Positions 41,999 to 50,206 of a stretch of DNA of 64,000 nucleotides are shown piece by piece. Below the pieces are notes generated by a model. It ran no database searches and was not told the DNA's origin. It saw only the letters and a program-made list of their open reading frames with translations. The position numbers and the translations under genes were made by a program. Origin of the DNA: Planctomycetaceae bacterium. GTDB taxonomy: Bacteria > Planctomycetota > Phycisphaerae > SM23-33. Every line of letters starts with the position of its first letter. Position 1 is the stretch's first letter. Location: positions 98,960-162,959 of the forward strand of contig JBDKTA010000033.1 of NCBI GenBank assembly GCA_039680605.1. The letters run 5' to 3'.

Positions 41999-42217
41999 AT
42001 GCCCCCAAAACACGCAATCGAGTTCGTGGCTTCGCTGCAGACGCTGGACCGCTGCGAGTTGATCCGGCTGCTGCGGGGCATCCAATGCGATTTTGACATG
42101 GACTTCACCGACGATTTCCTGAACAGCATCAGCGTCGAGCGACTCCGCCACATCCTGACAGCCGCCAGTCTTCACGCCACCAACCTCGGCCCGCATAGTC
42201 AGGCCGGCACATCGTAG
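41999..42217 (+). CDS. Small conserved-looking protein of unknown function
   Basis: 72 residues: MPPKHAIEFVASLQTLDRC, then ELIRLLRGIQCDFDMDFTD and DFLNSISVERLRHILTAAS. It is compact, helical and acidic in the middle, with no membrane segment. The pattern of leucine-rich helices around CDFDMDF suggests a folded domain and not a chance frame. The 3' end overlaps the convergent lpxI end by 19 bases. A GGCAGG lies nine bases before the ATG. Function unknown. Confidence 0.6.
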   Translation: MPPKHAIEFVASLQTLDRCELIRLLRGIQCDFDMDFTDDFLNSISVERLRHILTAASLHATNLGPHSQAGTS

Positions 42218-43089
42218 CTTTTCGGCGGCGTCGCGGCGGCGCCCTTTCCGACGACGGCGATGCCCAACTTGTCGGCCAGCGCCAGCGTTGCGGGCTTGTC
42301 GACGATGAGCGTCTTTCCGGCCTCGACGACCAGGCAGGCGCACTTGGCGTCTCGCAGGTTTCGGATGGTGCTTGGGCCGACGGTGGGCACGTCGAACCGC
42401 ATGTCCTGCTTGGGCCGGGCAACCTTGACCATGATCCACTTGCCCTTGCGGCAGACGCGCCCCGCTCGGCGGATCATCGCGTCGGTGCCCTCCATCGCCT
42501 CGACGGCGATGATGTCGCGCTCCTTGACGGCGATGCTCTGGCCGATGTCCAGGTCCGCGCTGGCGCGGGCGATGTACCAACCAAAGTCCACGTCGGCCGC
42601 CACGCCGCCGGGCAGCGGTTTGTGCGTCATCAGCCCTTCGTCGGCCAGATGCTCCTGGCAGTATTTCACGCTGGACACCAGTTCGATTCCTTCGCTTCGC
42701 AGTTCGTCGGCCACCGAAAGCAGCACGGCGTTGTCGCGTTTGTCTTTGCGCAGCCGCAGGTACCATATCTTAGCCGAGCGGATATCGGGAACATACCGCA
42801 AAAGCCTCAGCGGGGTGTAGATGGCCTGCTTCTTGACCCCGCCGACCATGACCGCCTCGTGAACGCCATGCTTCTTGAAAAAGCGGATCCATTCCCCCGC
42901 GCGAACAATCCCCACCCAACTGAAATTATCCGATAATCCCTTGAGCCGCACCGACGCCAGGCTGGAAAAGCCTATCGTGATCAGGGGTCGACCGGTGGCG
43001 ATGATCCCGTTGGCCACCAGGAACGGCAGGCGTCCGCTTCCAGCGATCAATCCCACGGGCTCGCGTTTGAGGTCGGTGTCCATCGGCAT
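42199..43089 (-). CDS. lpxI: UDP-2,3-diacylglucosamine pyrophosphatase LpxI
   Basis: 296 residues. VGLIAGSGRLPFLVANGI at the start, then WVGIVRAGEWIRFFKKHGVHEAVMVGGVKK, LADEGLMTHKPLPGG, VKERDIIAVEAMEGTDAMIRRAG and VKVARPKQDMRFDVPTVGPSTI are the N-terminal and C-terminal (DUF1009) signatures of LpxI. It splits UDP-diacylglucosamine to lipid X in lipid A synthesis. Its start follows the lolD stop by two bases. The pairing with a lipoprotein exporter fits an organism with an outer membrane. Confidence 0.95.
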   Translation of the reverse strand: MPMDTDLKREPVGLIAGSGRLPFLVANGIIATGRPLITIGFSSLASVRLKGLSDNFSWVGIVRAGEWIRFFKKHGVHEAVMVGGVKKQAIYTPLRLLRYVPDIRSAKIWYLRLRKDKRDNAVLLSVADELRSEGIELVSSVKYCQEHLADEGLMTHKPLPGGVAADVDFGWYIARASADLDIGQSIAVKERDIIAVEAMEGTDAMIRRAGRVCRKGKWIMVKVARPKQDMRFDVPTVGPSTIRNLRDAKCACLVVEAGKTLIVDKPATLALADKLGIAVVGKGAAATPPKSYDVPA

Positions 43090-43091
43090 GC

Positions 43092-43787
43092 TCAACTGCT
43101 CAACCGCCCGTCGGTGAGGCGAAAGATGCTGTCGGCCTGCTGGGCGAGATTGTTGTCGTGCGTGACCATGAGGATCGTCTGTCCGTGCTGGCGGTTGAAG
43201 TCCTTGAGCACCGAGATGATCTGCTTTCCGGTGACGCTGTCGAGGTTTCCGGTGGGTTCGTCGGCCAGCAGCACCTTGGGGTTGTTGATCAGCGCTCGGG
43301 CGATGGCGACGCGCTGGCGTTCGCCGCCGGAGAGCTCGCGCGGGCGGTGGCGCAGGCGCTGGGCCAAGCCCAGCGACTCGAGCAATTCTGCCGCGCGCGT
43401 CCGGGCGGCGCGGCGCCGCCGCGGCCAGGACAGAATCGGGCTGTCCACCTTCACCGGCAGCAGCACGTTCTCGACGATGTTCAACTCGGGCACGAGATGG
43501 TAGAACTGGAAGACGAAGCCGACGTCGCGGCAGCGCACCAGGTTGCGCCCGGCCGCGGGCAGTTTCGCCGCGTCGATGCCGTCGAGCCAGATCGAGCCGC
43601 CCTCGGGCTTGTCCAGCAGCCCGATCAGGTGCAGCAGCGTGCTCTTGCCGCTGCCCGAGGCGCCGACCACCACGGCGAACTCGCCCTTGCAAACCTGCAC
43701 GTCCACCCCGCGCAGCACCCGAAGCGTCGAGCGCCCCATGCGGTAGCTCTTGGTCAGCCCTTGCGCCTTGATCGCCAGGTCACTCAT
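43092..43787 (-). CDS. lolD: ABC transporter ATPase, LolD-like
   Basis: 231 residues. Walker A VVGASGSGKSTLL, Q-loop FVFQFYHLVPELNIVENVLLP, signature LSGGERQRVAIARAL, Walker B VLLADEPTGNLDS and switch His LMVTHD are all present. The GASGSGKSTLLHLIGLLD form is typical of the LolD/MacB group that energises mechanotransmission-type transporters. It overlaps the permease gene by eight bases and is followed by lpxI, suggesting lipoprotein release to the outer membrane. Confidence 0.92.
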   Translation of the reverse strand: MSDLAIKAQGLTKSYRMGRSTLRVLRGVDVQVCKGEFAVVVGASGSGKSTLLHLIGLLDKPEGGSIWLDGIDAAKLPAAGRNLVRCRDVGFVFQFYHLVPELNIVENVLLPVKVDSPILSWPRRRRAARTRAAELLESLGLAQRLRHRPRELSGGERQRVAIARALINNPKVLLADEPTGNLDSVTGKQIISVLKDFNRQHGQTILMVTHDNNLAQQADSIFRLTDGRLSS

Positions 43788-45798
43788 AGCGCAGGGCCTC
43801 CACCGGCTGCATACGCGCCGCCCGCACCGCCGGAATCAGCGCCCCGATCAGCCCGGCCACTATCGCCCCGGCGATGATCCAGACCGCGGCAGACCAGTCC
43901 AGCTCGTTGGGGATCTTCTCGAACATGAACGTCTCGCGGTCCCAGACGCGGAACCCGAACACCGCGTCGGTCCAGTCCTGCACGGGGTTGATGTTCCTGA
44001 CGAACAGCCACCCGAGAACAGCCCCCAGCACCGAGCCGATCAGGCCGATGATCGCCCCGTAGCCGAAGAAAATGCCCGCCACGCCCCACGACGAACCGCC
44101 CACGGCCTTGACGATCCCGATGTCGGCTGTCTTCTGCACCACGATCACGTACAAAATCACCACGATCAGCAGCACCGAAACGCCCCACATGATGCTGTTC
44201 ATCACGATCGCCAGCGTGCGCTGCTGCTGGATGGGCCCGATGACGTGCCGCTGCAACTGCCGCCACGTCACGATTGAAACGTCGGCCGACATCGCCCGGC
44301 GCGGGTCCGCCGAGAAAGTCTTCCAGAGGTCCTGGATCTTGCCCGCAACGTCCTGAAGCATTTCTTCTTCCGAGGGGCGTCCGCGCCACCACGGCCGCGA
44401 GGCCATGAGCGCCGAGGGCTTCCACTGATCCAGGTCGACCTTGAAGTGGATCTGCGAGCAGCGAGGCGGCACGACCATCCGCGTGGGGTCCTCGGCGGAG
44501 TGCTCGGCGGCCATGTTGTTCATCGCCTGGAGCGTCTCGAAGGGAATGTACACGAACTTCGAGTCGATGCTCGAGACGTCGCTGCGGTTGTCGTCGACGA
44601 TGGTGAAGTCGGCCATCTGCACTTCGGGCAAAGCCGTCCCGGTCGCCTTGCCCAACGGCAGCATCAGCAGCGAGATCTTGTTTCCCGGCACGACGTGGCG
44701 GATCGTCTCGCCGTTGGAGGAGCGGAACGACAGCCCGCCGATGCCCAGTCCCAGAACCACGCGGTGGGCCTCGTCGCCCATCAGGTACTCTTGCGTCAGT
44801 GCCAGGCAGGTGTCCAGGGCGTCGACCGTCTCGACAGTGGGCAGGCCGTCCCCGGAGCGTTTGAGTTCGTCCTTGAGAGCGGGCATCTTGGCCGCGACCG
44901 CCTTGTTCGTGCGCAGAAAATCCTCGGCCGCCAGCCTATCCAGCAGCACCAGGGCTTCACCGAGGGCGGCGGTGGTGGAGGCGGCGGGGCCTTTGTCCCG
45001 GGCCTGAGCCAGTTCCTTGTACAGGCTCGCCCGCTGCTGGCGGTACTTCTGGGTATTGAGGATGCACCGCTGAGCGCGGCGGCGGAAGATCGAGGTCGTC
45101 TGGATCCGTTCGGCCATCGCCTGCGCGCGGAGGATCTCGTGCATCTGCGATTCAGTCAGGTCGTCAGCCGTCTTCTGCGGCAGGGTGCTGAGCCAGTCCA
45201 TGTCATCGCCGCTGACCGGCGGCGAGGCGTCCAGCAGCGTGTCCAGGCGACGGCGCTGGATGGGCAGAAGTTTGTTCCGGTCGGTCCTCAGGGCGTAGAC
45301 CTTGAGCAGCTCGCGCTGGCGGATCGAGGCCACCCAGTCGTCGTCCTGCTTGATCCGTTCCAGCAGCAGTTTCGCCGGCGGATCGAACGTCGGGCGATCG
45401 ACGCCGGCCTGGAAATACAGCCCCTGCTCGAAGTCCGACACGTCGACGCGCTGGGGCAGGCGGATTCCGGCGATCTGGATCGTCTGGCGGAAATCGGTGC
45501 CCGGCACCGGCAGAAGACCGTACGCGAGAATGAACGGCGAACCGGCTTTGACCTCGGGCACCTTGGCCGTCACCTCGGAAATGAACTCGTCGTAGTACGC
45601 CATTCCGGAGACGCCGCCGGCCTCGACGACCACGTCGCCGAAAAGCCCCTTGGCCGCCCGCTCGATCTTCCACAGGAACCCGCTCATGACGCTGACGCTG
45701 ACGAGCATCAGAAATACGCACGCCATGACGCCCAGCACCGCCAGAATGGCCAGCGCCTTGCTTCGCAGGTAGGTCAGGAGTAGGTGGAGTTTGTACAT
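43780..45798 (-). CDS. LolC/LolE-type ABC permease with long helical insert
   Basis: 672 residues, against about 400-415 for usual LolC/LolE. One N-terminal membrane segment (LAILAVLGVMACVFLMLVSVSVMSG) is followed by a MacB-like periplasmic domain. An insert of about 200 mostly helical, charged residues lies around 133-333 (KLLLERIKQDDDWVASIRQR, QKYRQQRASLYKELAQARD). The periplasmic domain then resumes (YLMGDEAHRVVLGLGIGG), and three C-terminal FtsX-domain spans follow with DIGIVKAVGGSSWGVAGIFFGYGAIIGLIGS. It pairs with the adjacent LolD ATPase; only one permease gene is seen, so it may work as a homodimer. Confidence 0.88.
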   Translation of the reverse strand: MYKLHLLLTYLRSKALAILAVLGVMACVFLMLVSVSVMSGFLWKIERAAKGLFGDVVVEAGGVSGMAYYDEFISEVTAKVPEVKAGSPFILAYGLLPVPGTDFRQTIQIAGIRLPQRVDVSDFEQGLYFQAGVDRPTFDPPAKLLLERIKQDDDWVASIRQRELLKVYALRTDRNKLLPIQRRRLDTLLDASPPVSGDDMDWLSTLPQKTADDLTESQMHEILRAQAMAERIQTTSIFRRRAQRCILNTQKYRQQRASLYKELAQARDKGPAASTTAALGEALVLLDRLAAEDFLRTNKAVAAKMPALKDELKRSGDGLPTVETVDALDTCLALTQEYLMGDEAHRVVLGLGIGGLSFRSSNGETIRHVVPGNKISLLMLPLGKATGTALPEVQMADFTIVDDNRSDVSSIDSKFVYIPFETLQAMNNMAAEHSAEDPTRMVVPPRCSQIHFKVDLDQWKPSALMASRPWWRGRPSEEEMLQDVAGKIQDLWKTFSADPRRAMSADVSIVTWRQLQRHVIGPIQQQRTLAIVMNSIMWGVSVLLIVVILYVIVVQKTADIGIVKAVGGSSWGVAGIFFGYGAIIGLIGSVLGAVLGWLFVRNINPVQDWTDAVFGFRVWDRETFMFEKIPNELDWSAAVWIIAGAIVAGLIGALIPAVRAARMQPVEALRYE

Positions 45799-45807
45799 GG
45801 TCTAAAA

Positions 45808-46020
45808 AGAAAATCCGAAATTCGAAATCCGAAATACGAAACAAACAACAAACAGCGAAAAAACAAAAGCAAGGACCAAATGAACGCACACATAAAGTAC
45901 GTCCGCTGTCGCGGCGAGTCCAGCGAGCCACCCTTGCCTGCTGTTTCCTATTGTTCCTTGTTTCTTGCTTCTCATTGTTGTTTGTTTCGAATTTCGAATT
46001 TGGGATTTCGAATTTGTTTC
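45808..46020. repeat. Long inverted repeat of the TTCGAAATTCGAA family
   Basis: Left arm 45808-45846 (AATCCGAAATTCGAAATCCG...) and right arm 45979-46020 (GTTTCGAATTTCGAATTTGG...) pair over about 35 bases, and the interior (CAAACAACAAACAG / TTGTTGTTTG...) adds more. It fills the whole gap between lysS and the permease gene. A related TTCGAACTTCGA unit is in the 3' end of cydB. Confidence 0.85.
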
Positions 46021-47481
46021 TCAGCTTCTCAACAGCGGAAACAAAACCACATCCCTGATGCTCTGCCGATTCGTCAGCAGCATCACCACTCGATCGATCC
46101 CGATCCCCAGGCCGCCGGCTGGGGGCATGCCGTGGCGCAGGGCGGTGACGAAATCTTCGTCCATCTGCCGCATGGCCGCGCCGTCGCCTTCGCCCTTGAC
46201 CTGCTGGAGGAAGTTGGCTTCCTGAATCGCCGGGTCGTTGAGTTCAGTATACGCGTTGCCGATCTCCATTCCCGCGATGAACACCTCGAACCGCAGGGCG
46301 ATGGTCGCGTCGTCCGGTTTGCGGCGCGTCAGCGGGCAGATCTCGGCGGGGTAGTCCTTCACGAACAGCGGCGCGGTCATTTTGGCCATCGCCGGCTCGA
46401 CGGTAGCCTCGAAGACCTCGTTGATCACCACCGCGTCGTCCTTGTTGGACTCCTGCAGGCACAGCTCGCGCGCCTTGGCGCGCACGGCGGCCGAATCGCG
46501 CATCGCCACGCCGGCATATTGCTGCAGCAGGTCGCCGTAGGTCGCGCGCGGCCAGGGACGCGTCAGGTCCAGCGTCGTCTCGCCGTAGGGAATCTTGAGC
46601 CCGCCGGCGACTTTTTCAGCCGCCGTGGCGATCAGATCTTCGGTGATCTCCATCATGACTTCGTAGTCGGCGTACGCCTCGTAGAGTTCCATCATCGTGA
46701 ACTCAGGATTGTGCCGCGTGTCGATTCCCTCGTTGCGGAAGTTGCGCCCGATCTCGAAGACCTTCTGCATTCCGCCCACCAGCAGGCGCTTGAGGTAGAG
46801 TTCCGGGCTGATGCGCAGGAACAGGTCCGCGTCGAGGGTGTTGTGGTGCGTCGTGAACGGCCGCGCCGCCCCGCCGCCGTAGATCGGCTGCAGGATCGGC
46901 GTCTCGACCTCGGCGTATCCGCGGGCAGCCAGCTTGGCGCGAATGTGGTTGATGATCGCCACGCGCTTCTGAAAAACGGCCATCGAGTCCGGGTTGGCCG
47001 CCAGGTCCAGGTATCGCTGGCGGTAGCGCGTCTCGGTGTCGGTGAGGCCGTGGAACTTCTCGGGCATCGGCTCGAGGCTCTTGCACAGCAGCGTCAGGCG
47101 CTTGGCCCAGACGGTGATCTCGCCGGTCTTGGTGCGTTGCAGCGGCCCCGCGGCCGCCACGATGTCGCCCAGGTCCAGCAGCTTGGCCAGGGCCCAGCTT
47201 TTTTCGTCCAGGTCATTCTTTCGCAGGGCGATCTGCATCTGCCCGCTCTGGTCGCGCAGGTGGGCGAAGATCATCTTGCCCATGTCGCGAAACAGCACGA
47301 CGCGCCCCGCCACGTCGGCGGCTTGGCCTTCCAGGGCGTGACCTTCAGCGTCTTCCTTATACCCTTCCAGGACGGCCGTGACCGGCGCAGCGGTGTCATA
47401 CCGCCAACCGTAGGGGTCGATGCCCAACTCGCGAACCTTGTCGAGGTTGGCCTGCCTGTCTGCCTGCACTTTTTCCAGCAT
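46021..47481 (-). CDS. lysS: Lysyl-tRNA synthetase, class II
   Basis: 486 residues. An N-terminal OB-fold (AADVAGRVVLFRDMGKMIFAHLRDQSG) is followed by the class II core: motif 1 around VEVETPILQPIYGG, motif 2 FEIGRNFRNEGIDTRHNPEFTMMELYEAYADY and motif 3 GLGIGIDRVVMLLTNRQSIRDVVLFP. It charges tRNA-Lys. The linker before YRQRYLDLAAN is standard. The length matches bacterial LysS. Confidence 0.97.
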   Translation of the reverse strand: MLEKVQADRQANLDKVRELGIDPYGWRYDTAAPVTAVLEGYKEDAEGHALEGQAADVAGRVVLFRDMGKMIFAHLRDQSGQMQIALRKNDLDEKSWALAKLLDLGDIVAAAGPLQRTKTGEITVWAKRLTLLCKSLEPMPEKFHGLTDTETRYRQRYLDLAANPDSMAVFQKRVAIINHIRAKLAARGYAEVETPILQPIYGGGAARPFTTHHNTLDADLFLRISPELYLKRLLVGGMQKVFEIGRNFRNEGIDTRHNPEFTMMELYEAYADYEVMMEITEDLIATAAEKVAGGLKIPYGETTLDLTRPWPRATYGDLLQQYAGVAMRDSAAVRAKARELCLQESNKDDAVVINEVFEATVEPAMAKMTAPLFVKDYPAEICPLTRRKPDDATIALRFEVFIAGMEIGNAYTELNDPAIQEANFLQQVKGEGDGAAMRQMDEDFVTALRHGMPPAGGLGIGIDRVVMLLTNRQSIRDVVLFPLLRS

Positions 47482-47664
47482 GAATGGACTTTCCAGAAGA
47501 CCCGCGGATACCGGCGTTACACGGATGGTACATGATCCCCCATCGCCCGCGCGGCGTCAAGCGCCGGGGAGCTGTGAGCAGTGAGAATGAACCGACCCGG
47601 CCGCCATGGCACCCGGCGCGCGTTCATCCCGCTCACCACTCACAACACACAACTCACAACTGCA
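47482..47664. repeat. Intergenic region with a GTGAGCAGTGAG hairpin
   Basis: AGCTGTGAGCAGTGAGAATGAA (from about 47569) has an imperfect complement TTCATCCCGCTCACCACTCAC (47625-47645) with further CACAACACACAACTCACAACTG. This is another dispersed-type palindrome. No gene is seen. Confidence 0.55.
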
Positions 47665-48462
47665 TCACGCCCCGACCAACTCAAACATGCACCCGTGCGG
47701 CAGGTGCTGGGCTTTCACGGGCAGGTTCTCATTGATGTACCGCGTCAGCGTGACCATGCCGGGCTCTTCGCTGGTGCCGTGGTTGACGCGGATAACCGGA
47801 TGGCCGTCGTCGCGGGCCATCTGGATGCCCGCCCAGTAGCACGAACCGTCGTCGCAGACGACCGAGCAGTCGCAGCCCATCGAGCGGTACGTGTTGATGT
47901 CGCACCCACAGCCGGTGCCCACGCCGATCTTGCTGACGGTCTGCTGCAGGTCGCCGGTGACCTGCACGCGCGGCTCGCCGATGGTCGCACAGCGATTGGC
48001 CACGTGCGCGGCAAAAGCGCCCAGCGTTGTCGGGGCGATATCGTGGCGGTGCAGATAGTTGTCGGCCCCGAACGCCACGGGCTTGTCGCCCAGTTGCAGG
48101 AACTGCCCCCACGCCGACGGGATGCCGATCGCCGGCCAACGGTCCCACGTGTCGTGCAGGCGCACGATGTTGAGGCCGCTGCCTTTGATGAACGCCAGCT
48201 TCTCCTGGACGATCTTGTACTCGGGCGGGTGGATCTCCGGGCGGTCGTCGTGATGGCAGTAGAACGTCGGCTCGTGGGCGACCAGCAGCTTGACACCCTG
48301 CTTGACCGCCTCGCGCACGTGGGCGAAGCTGGGCATCCAGGTGACCAGGCAGCGGTCGACGTCGGCCTCAGCGTCGCCGGCGATCACGCGGTCGACGGTG
48401 TGTTCGCGATTGATCCAGTCGGCGCGGGAAAGAAAGTGTTCCAGGAAGTCTTTGACTTTCAT
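47665..48462 (-). CDS. Nif3-like dinuclear metal-centre protein with an extra Cys-rich segment
   Basis: 265 residues from the ATG at 48462 with AAAGGAACCACA upstream. MKVKDFLEHFLSRADWINREHTVDRVIAGD, KLLVAHEPTFYCHHDD and the late VIRVNHGTSEEPGMVTL match the Nif3/YbgI family, whose His and Glu residues bind two metals. The middle segment TGCGCDINTYRSMGCDCSV followed by VCDDGSCYW packs seven Cys into about 30 residues, which is unusual for the family. The natural substrate of Nif3 proteins is not settled. Confidence 0.82.
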   Translation of the reverse strand: MKVKDFLEHFLSRADWINREHTVDRVIAGDAEADVDRCLVTWMPSFAHVREAVKQGVKLLVAHEPTFYCHHDDRPEIHPPEYKIVQEKLAFIKGSGLNIVRLHDTWDRWPAIGIPSAWGQFLQLGDKPVAFGADNYLHRHDIAPTTLGAFAAHVANRCATIGEPRVQVTGDLQQTVSKIGVGTGCGCDINTYRSMGCDCSVVCDDGSCYWAGIQMARDDGHPVIRVNHGTSEEPGMVTLTRYINENLPVKAQHLPHGCMFELVGA

Positions 48463-48508
48463 TGTGGTTCCTTTACATCGGGTATGCGCCGATGGTACAG
48501 GGAAAGAC

Positions 48509-48590
48509 GGAATGATGGAATATTGGAATGACGGAATATTGGATATGGACTCGCAATGACAAACCCAGTATTCCATTATTCCATCATTCC
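48509..48590. repeat. Palindrome, GGAATGATGGAAT family
   Basis: GGAATGATGGAAT (48509-48521) and complement ATTCCATCATTCC (48578-48590), with more GGAATATTGG/CCAGTATTCC pairing inside. It lies between the divergent Nif3-like and arabinofuranosidase genes. Confidence 0.85.
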
Positions 48591-48610
48591 TACCTGCCAA
48601 AGGAGCCGGC

Positions 48611-50122
48611 ATGAGTGTTCGCATCGAGATCTTGCCCAACCAGACCAAACACCGCATCAGTCCTTACATCGAGGGGCAATTCATCGAGCATCTGGGCGGG
48701 TGCATCTATGACGGCATCTGGGTGGGCGAGGGGTCCGACATCCCCAACGACGGCGGGATCCGCCTGGACACTCTCGATGCCATGCGCAAGATCGCCCCGC
48801 CGGTGGTGCGATGGCCGGGCGGGCAGTGGGCTGACAATTACCACTGGGCCGACGGGATCGGCCCGCGCGACGCTCGGCCGGTGCGGCAGAACCTGGGCTG
48901 GAACGCCATCGAGAGCAACCAGTTCGGTACGCACGAGTTCATGCGGTTCTGCGAGCTGCTGGGCCCGGCGACGCAAAAATATCTCTGCTGCAACCTGGGC
49001 ACCGGCACGGTGGAAGAAGCCCGAAGTTGGGCCGAGTACTGCAACTGCGCCGCCGATACCACGCTCACGCGCCAGCGGGCGGCCAACGGGCACCCCGCGC
49101 CGTTCAACGTGATGTTCTGGGGCCTGGGCAACGAGGCCAACTACGCCCTCGACGGGCTGATGGGCGCTGCCCAGTACGCCCTGAGCGTGCGGCGGTTCGC
49201 GGGGTACGTCAAGATGTTTGCCTCGCAGGCACAGTTGCCCTGGAGCAAGAACATCAACGACGCCAGGACCGTGCTGGCCCTGATGCCCGGCTGGCTCGAT
49301 CCGTTCTTCAGTTCGATCCCCGAAGGCGAGCGCGACACCGTCATGTGCTTCTGCGACTTGCTGGCGTACCACTTCTACGCCGGCGGCGATGCAACCGCCG
49401 ACGACCCGCCGGCCACCAAGCACCTCAAGTTCATCGCCTCGCTGGAAGGCATGGAGACCAACCTGAAGCTGTACACAGAATATGCGGTGAAGTACACGCG
49501 CGATTATCACAGCGTCGACATCGCCGTGGACGAGTGGGGCCTGTGGCGAAAGGAAGCCGACATCACCGCCGGCCTCGGTCAGCCCTCGGACATGTGCGAC
49601 GCTCTTTTCGCCGCGGCTGTGCTGCACGTGTTCCACCGTTTTGAGAAGGTGGCCATGGCCAACCTGGCCCAGACGATGAACGTGCTGCATTCGCTGATCT
49701 TCACGCAAGGCGAGAAGTTCTACTGCTCGCCGAGCTATCACGTCTTCGAGATGCTCCGCGGCCACCGCGGCGGCCAGGTGCTCGATACGCGCGTCGACTT
49801 CCCGCCGGCGCTGACGTTGCCCGGCGGTAAAACCCGCGCCGCCCTATCCGTCTCGGCGACAAAGAGCGACGATGGCATCCTGCTCTCGCTGCTGAACCTC
49901 AGCCCCGACACTGAAATGAAAGTGGACCTGGCCATTCCCGACGCCGCGCGATGGAGCGTCAAGCAGATGCGCCGCCTCGGCGGCGCCGGCCTTGATGCCG
50001 CCAACACCTTCGCCCGCCCCACCGCGGTAATGCCGGCCGACCTGCCCGCCCCCGCGCCGGCGGATGTGGTTTGTCTCTCGCTACCGGCCGCATCAGTGAC
50101 CGTGCTGCGACTGAACGCATAA
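48611..50122 (+). CDS. Alpha-L-arabinofuranosidase, GH51-like
   Basis: 503 residues with AAAGGAGCCGGC before the ATG and no signal peptide, so probably cytoplasmic as is usual for GH51. ISPYIEGQFIEHLGGCIYDGIWVGE opens the TIM barrel; APPVVRWPGGQWADNYHW is the conserved GH51 segment; WGLGNEANYALDG has the acid/base Glu and IAVDEWGLW the nucleophile Glu. A C-terminal beta domain follows. It should release arabinose from arabino-oligosaccharides. Confidence 0.92.
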   Translation: MSVRIEILPNQTKHRISPYIEGQFIEHLGGCIYDGIWVGEGSDIPNDGGIRLDTLDAMRKIAPPVVRWPGGQWADNYHWADGIGPRDARPVRQNLGWNAIESNQFGTHEFMRFCELLGPATQKYLCCNLGTGTVEEARSWAEYCNCAADTTLTRQRAANGHPAPFNVMFWGLGNEANYALDGLMGAAQYALSVRRFAGYVKMFASQAQLPWSKNINDARTVLALMPGWLDPFFSSIPEGERDTVMCFCDLLAYHFYAGGDATADDPPATKHLKFIASLEGMETNLKLYTEYAVKYTRDYHSVDIAVDEWGLWRKEADITAGLGQPSDMCDALFAAAVLHVFHRFEKVAMANLAQTMNVLHSLIFTQGEKFYCSPSYHVFEMLRGHRGGQVLDTRVDFPPALTLPGGKTRAALSVSATKSDDGILLSLLNLSPDTEMKVDLAIPDAARWSVKQMRRLGGAGLDAANTFARPTAVMPADLPAPAPADVVCLSLPAASVTVLRLNA

Positions 50123-50136
50123 GCACAGCTTGTTTA

Positions 50137-50200
50137 GTTAGCGGTCGAGCTTGCTCGGCGCGGCTTTTCGAAAACGCGCGGGGCAAGCCCCGCCGCTAAC
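50137..50200. repeat. GTTAGCGG...CCGCTAAC palindrome pair
   Basis: GTTAGCGGTCGAGC... and ...GCCCCGCCGCTAAC with GAGCTTGCTC and GGGGCAAGCCCC hairpins and a TTTTCGAAAA centre. Same family as the element at the end of the FGGY kinase gene (20960-20986). Confidence 0.85.
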
Positions 50201-50206
50201 TTGCAG

